Positions 62,693-64,000 of a stretch of DNA of 64,000 nucleotides are shown piece after piece (positions within the stretch are counted from its first letter, which is position 1; every line of letters begins with the position of its first letter). The position numbers were made by a program, and so were the translations under genes. The stretch spans positions 1-64,000 of the forward strand of contig DASUUH010000124.1 in the NCBI GenBank assembly GCA_036374175.1. The letters are read 5' to 3'. The notes beneath the pieces were generated by a model. That model worked only from the letters and a program-made list of their open reading frames with translations, had not been told where the DNA came from and did no database searches. The stretch is from JASLBX01 sp036374175 (lineage in GTDB: Bacteria; Actinomycetota; Actinomycetes; Jiangellales; Jiangellaceae).

Positions 62693-63244
62693 GTGCCCAC
62701 GCATATCGCCTTGCTGCGCGGGATCAACCTCGCCGGCCGAAACAAGGTGGCGATGGCTGACCTGCGGGCCGTGGTGTCGGGCCTTGGCCACGCCGACGTC
62801 GCCACCTACATCCAGAGCGGCAACGTGGTGTTCACGGCGGACGATTCGCCGAAGCTTGCCGCAGATCTCGAGCGAGCGATTTCTGACTCGTTAGGGGTGT
62901 CGCCGTCGGTGGTCGTCCTGACCCGCTTCGAGTTGGCGCAGGTCGTGCACGACAACCCGTACCCCGACGAGCCGAATCCGAAGGCCTTGCACGCCGTTTT
63001 CCTCACCGTGGCGCCAACGCCGGCCACAGCCGATGCCCTTGGCGACGCGTTGCGGCGAGTGGAAGGCACGGGCAGCCACGACTCCGCCCAGCTGATCGGC
63101 CGCACCATATACCTGCACACACCGGACGGCTTCGGGCGAAGCAAATTAGCCGAGCTCATCGTCCAGTCGCGCAAGCCCGATCTCACCGGCACTGCGCGCA
63201 ACTGGACGACCGTCACCAAGCTCCTCGCCATGTGTGACGGTTGA
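62693..63244 (+). CDS. DUF1697 family protein
   Basis: A 183-residue protein of the DUF1697 family, function unknown. The family start HIALLRGINLAGRNKVAMAD and DVATYIQSGNVVF are clear. GTG at 62693 starts the conserved segment. It is a single gene without a hypoxia box, probably outside the island's regulon. Confidence 0.88.
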   Translation: MPTHIALLRGINLAGRNKVAMADLRAVVSGLGHADVATYIQSGNVVFTADDSPKLAADLERAISDSLGVSPSVVVLTRFELAQVVHDNPYPDEPNPKALHAVFLTVAPTPATADALGDALRRVEGTGSHDSAQLIGRTIYLHTPDGFGRSKLAELIVQSRKPDLTGTARNWTTVTKLLAMCDG

Positions 63245-63272
63245 TCACAACATCATTAGTTAGGAGTCATTC

Positions 63273-63416
63273 GTGGAGACTGCTGCCATCACGTCGTGGA
63301 CCTTGATTCAGGAAATTCCTATTCCCGACGACGTCAAGGACCTACTCATCGACAGTGAAGAGGCCGTCGCTGCCTACAAGACCTACCGCGACAGTGCAGT
63401 CTTCACGACCAGCTGA
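63273..63416 (+). pseudogene. 5' remnant of bacterial PH-domain (YvlB-like) gene
   Basis: A 47-codon reading frame starting at GTG 63273 with a fine ribosome site (TAGGAG, six bases upstream). The product matches the start of actinobacterial bacterial-PH-domain proteins of about 125 residues (IPIPDDVKDLLIDSEEAVAA, then YRDSAVFTT), then stops within the first PH strand, where the family continues with a KRLIV-type segment. The rest of the domain is not found downstream, so this is a truncated gene. Confidence 0.72.
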
Positions 63417-63562
63417 GGCGGTGGGCCTAGGTGTGAGTGAGCGCGGCGCCAGGATGGCGCGGACGTGCCACGGTCACCCAGTCTGAGCCCTACTGAGCCC
63501 TCTAACGCCAACTTGGGTTGCGAGAGCGGTCCGTGGGCACTCTGACGCAGGACAAAGCCTCA

Positions 63563-63652
63563 CCAAGATCGTGTACGGGCCGGAGTAAGTGGTCGATCCG
63601 CCCCATTTGCCGGGCAGAATCGGTCCGTTCTCCGGCCCGTACACGATCTTGG
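63563..63652. repeat. 23-bp perfect inverted repeat with 44-bp loop
   Basis: The arm at 63563-63585 (begins CCAAGATCGTGTACGGG) is the exact reverse complement of that at 63630-63652. It sits in the 262-bp gap between the truncated PH-domain gene and the CsoR-family gene; the rest of that gap holds no gene I can support. Length and perfection are more than a simple terminator needs, so it may be a small mobile-element remnant; no target-site duplication was recognised. Confidence 0.65.
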
Positions 63653-63678
63653 AACCGAATCCACTGATCTGTGGCGCA

Positions 63679-63948
63679 CTAGGCGAGGGACAGGAACAGC
63701 TTCTCCATCTGCGCGATGTCCGCCTGCTTCGCGCCGTCGTCGGCGTCAGAGCTCATGCACTGCTCCAGCCCGTTGGAGATGACGCGGAAGCCAGCCCGGT
63801 CCAGTGCGCGTGAAACCGCGGCTAGTTGCGTCACAACCTCTGTGCAGTCGCGGCCCGCTTCGATCATGCCGATGACGCCGCGGATCTGGCCCTCGGCCCG
63901 GCGCAGTCGCTTGATGACATCCGCAGCGGCGGTGTCGTCCACCTTCAT
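63679..63948 (-). CDS. CsoR/CstR-family metal- or persulfide-sensing repressor
   Basis: An 89-residue all-helical repressor of the DUF156 family (RLRRAEGQIRGVIGMIEAGRD). Copper-sensing CsoR uses a C-H-C triad; here the first cysteine (EAGRDCTEVV) and the last (GLEQCM) remain but the histidine four residues before the last cysteine is glycine. Two cysteines without histidine is the pattern of CstR-like persulfide sensors, so sulfur sensing is a fair inference. ATG at 63948 follows GGGAGGTACG. The operator at 63976-63993 suggests autoregulation and control of a gene beyond the window. Confidence 0.88.
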   Translation of the reverse strand: MKVDDTAAADVIKRLRRAEGQIRGVIGMIEAGRDCTEVVTQLAAVSRALDRAGFRVISNGLEQCMSSDADDGAKQADIAQMEKLFLSLA

Positions 63949-63975
63949 TCGTACCTCCCTGACGTCTATCGAAGC

Positions 63976-63993
63976 ATACACCCCCTGGGGTAT
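63976..63993. promoter_or_regulatory. Probable CsoR/CstR operator
   Basis: ATACACCCCCTGGGGTAT, a G/C-tract dyad with ATA...TAT ends as seen for the DUF156 repressor family, 28 bp ahead of the repressor start at 63948. It lies at the window edge, next to any divergent gene. Confidence 0.65.
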
Positions 63994-64000
63994 GAGCAGA

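Overview
The window is high-GC actinobacterial DNA: GTG starts, ATGA/GTGA gene overlaps, Rph-like, DUF1876, DUF1918 and Acg-type genes. The genus cannot be named from sequence alone. Its content matches the hypoxia/dormancy islands known as DosR (DevR) regulons in Mycobacterium and Streptomyces: universal stress proteins, CBS-domain proteins, an Acg-type nitroreductase, DUF1876/DUF1918 proteins, nitrate reductase with NarK, a group 3b-type NiFe hydrogenase with maturation genes, and fermentative carbon enzymes. About a dozen intergenic regions carry boxes resembling GGGACYTTCGGCCCT, many in pairs, 40-100 bp ahead of starts. No DosR or DosS gene is in the window, so the regulator is inferred.

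Layout. 11-6070 (minus): acetyl-CoA synthetase, 2-oxoacid dehydrogenase E1alpha/E1beta/E2, an acyl carrier protein and a broken fadD. 6176-15044: a CBS-BON protein diverging from a nine-gene V/A-type ATPase operon ending in a UspA gene. 15041-24085 (minus): methyltransferase pcm, hydrogenase subunits delta, gamma, a cyclic-nucleotide-binding-domain protein and beta, then hypE, hypD, hypC, hypF and a DUF1876 gene. The hydrogenase large subunit is missing. 24237-30283: DUF1918, flavodoxin, XRE regulator, nitroreductase, CBS, two Usp, a membrane protein and GAPDH. 30413-34645 (minus): a four-gene operon with an Rph-like phosphotransferase and PAP2 phosphatase. 34928-41947: Usp, M20 peptidase, lipoprotein, membrane protein, alcohol dehydrogenase, TDT transporter and NarK. 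42108-50678: narGHJI and a class V aminotransferase. 50680-57992: CoA hydrolase, class I aldolase, alpha/beta hydrolase, bifunctional PBP, VOC, YCII and an ECF42-type sigma factor. 58093-62576: four-gene 2-oxoacid:ferredoxin oxidoreductase operon. 62693-64000: DUF1697, a truncated bacterial PH-domain gene, a long inverted repeat and a CsoR-family repressor.

Together the genes describe survival without oxygen: pyruvate oxidation by two routes, acetate/CoA interconversion, hydrogen/NAD(P)H/ferredoxin redox exchange, nitrate respiration, an extra rotary ATPase and stress proteins. The most unusual signals are a family of 14-bp palindromes (TGTCCGGCCGGACA), placed just after stop codons and paired at an exact 39-bp pitch at three loci, and the hydrogenase operon lacking its catalytic subunit. 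No tRNA, rRNA, CRISPR array or intact insertion sequence was seen.
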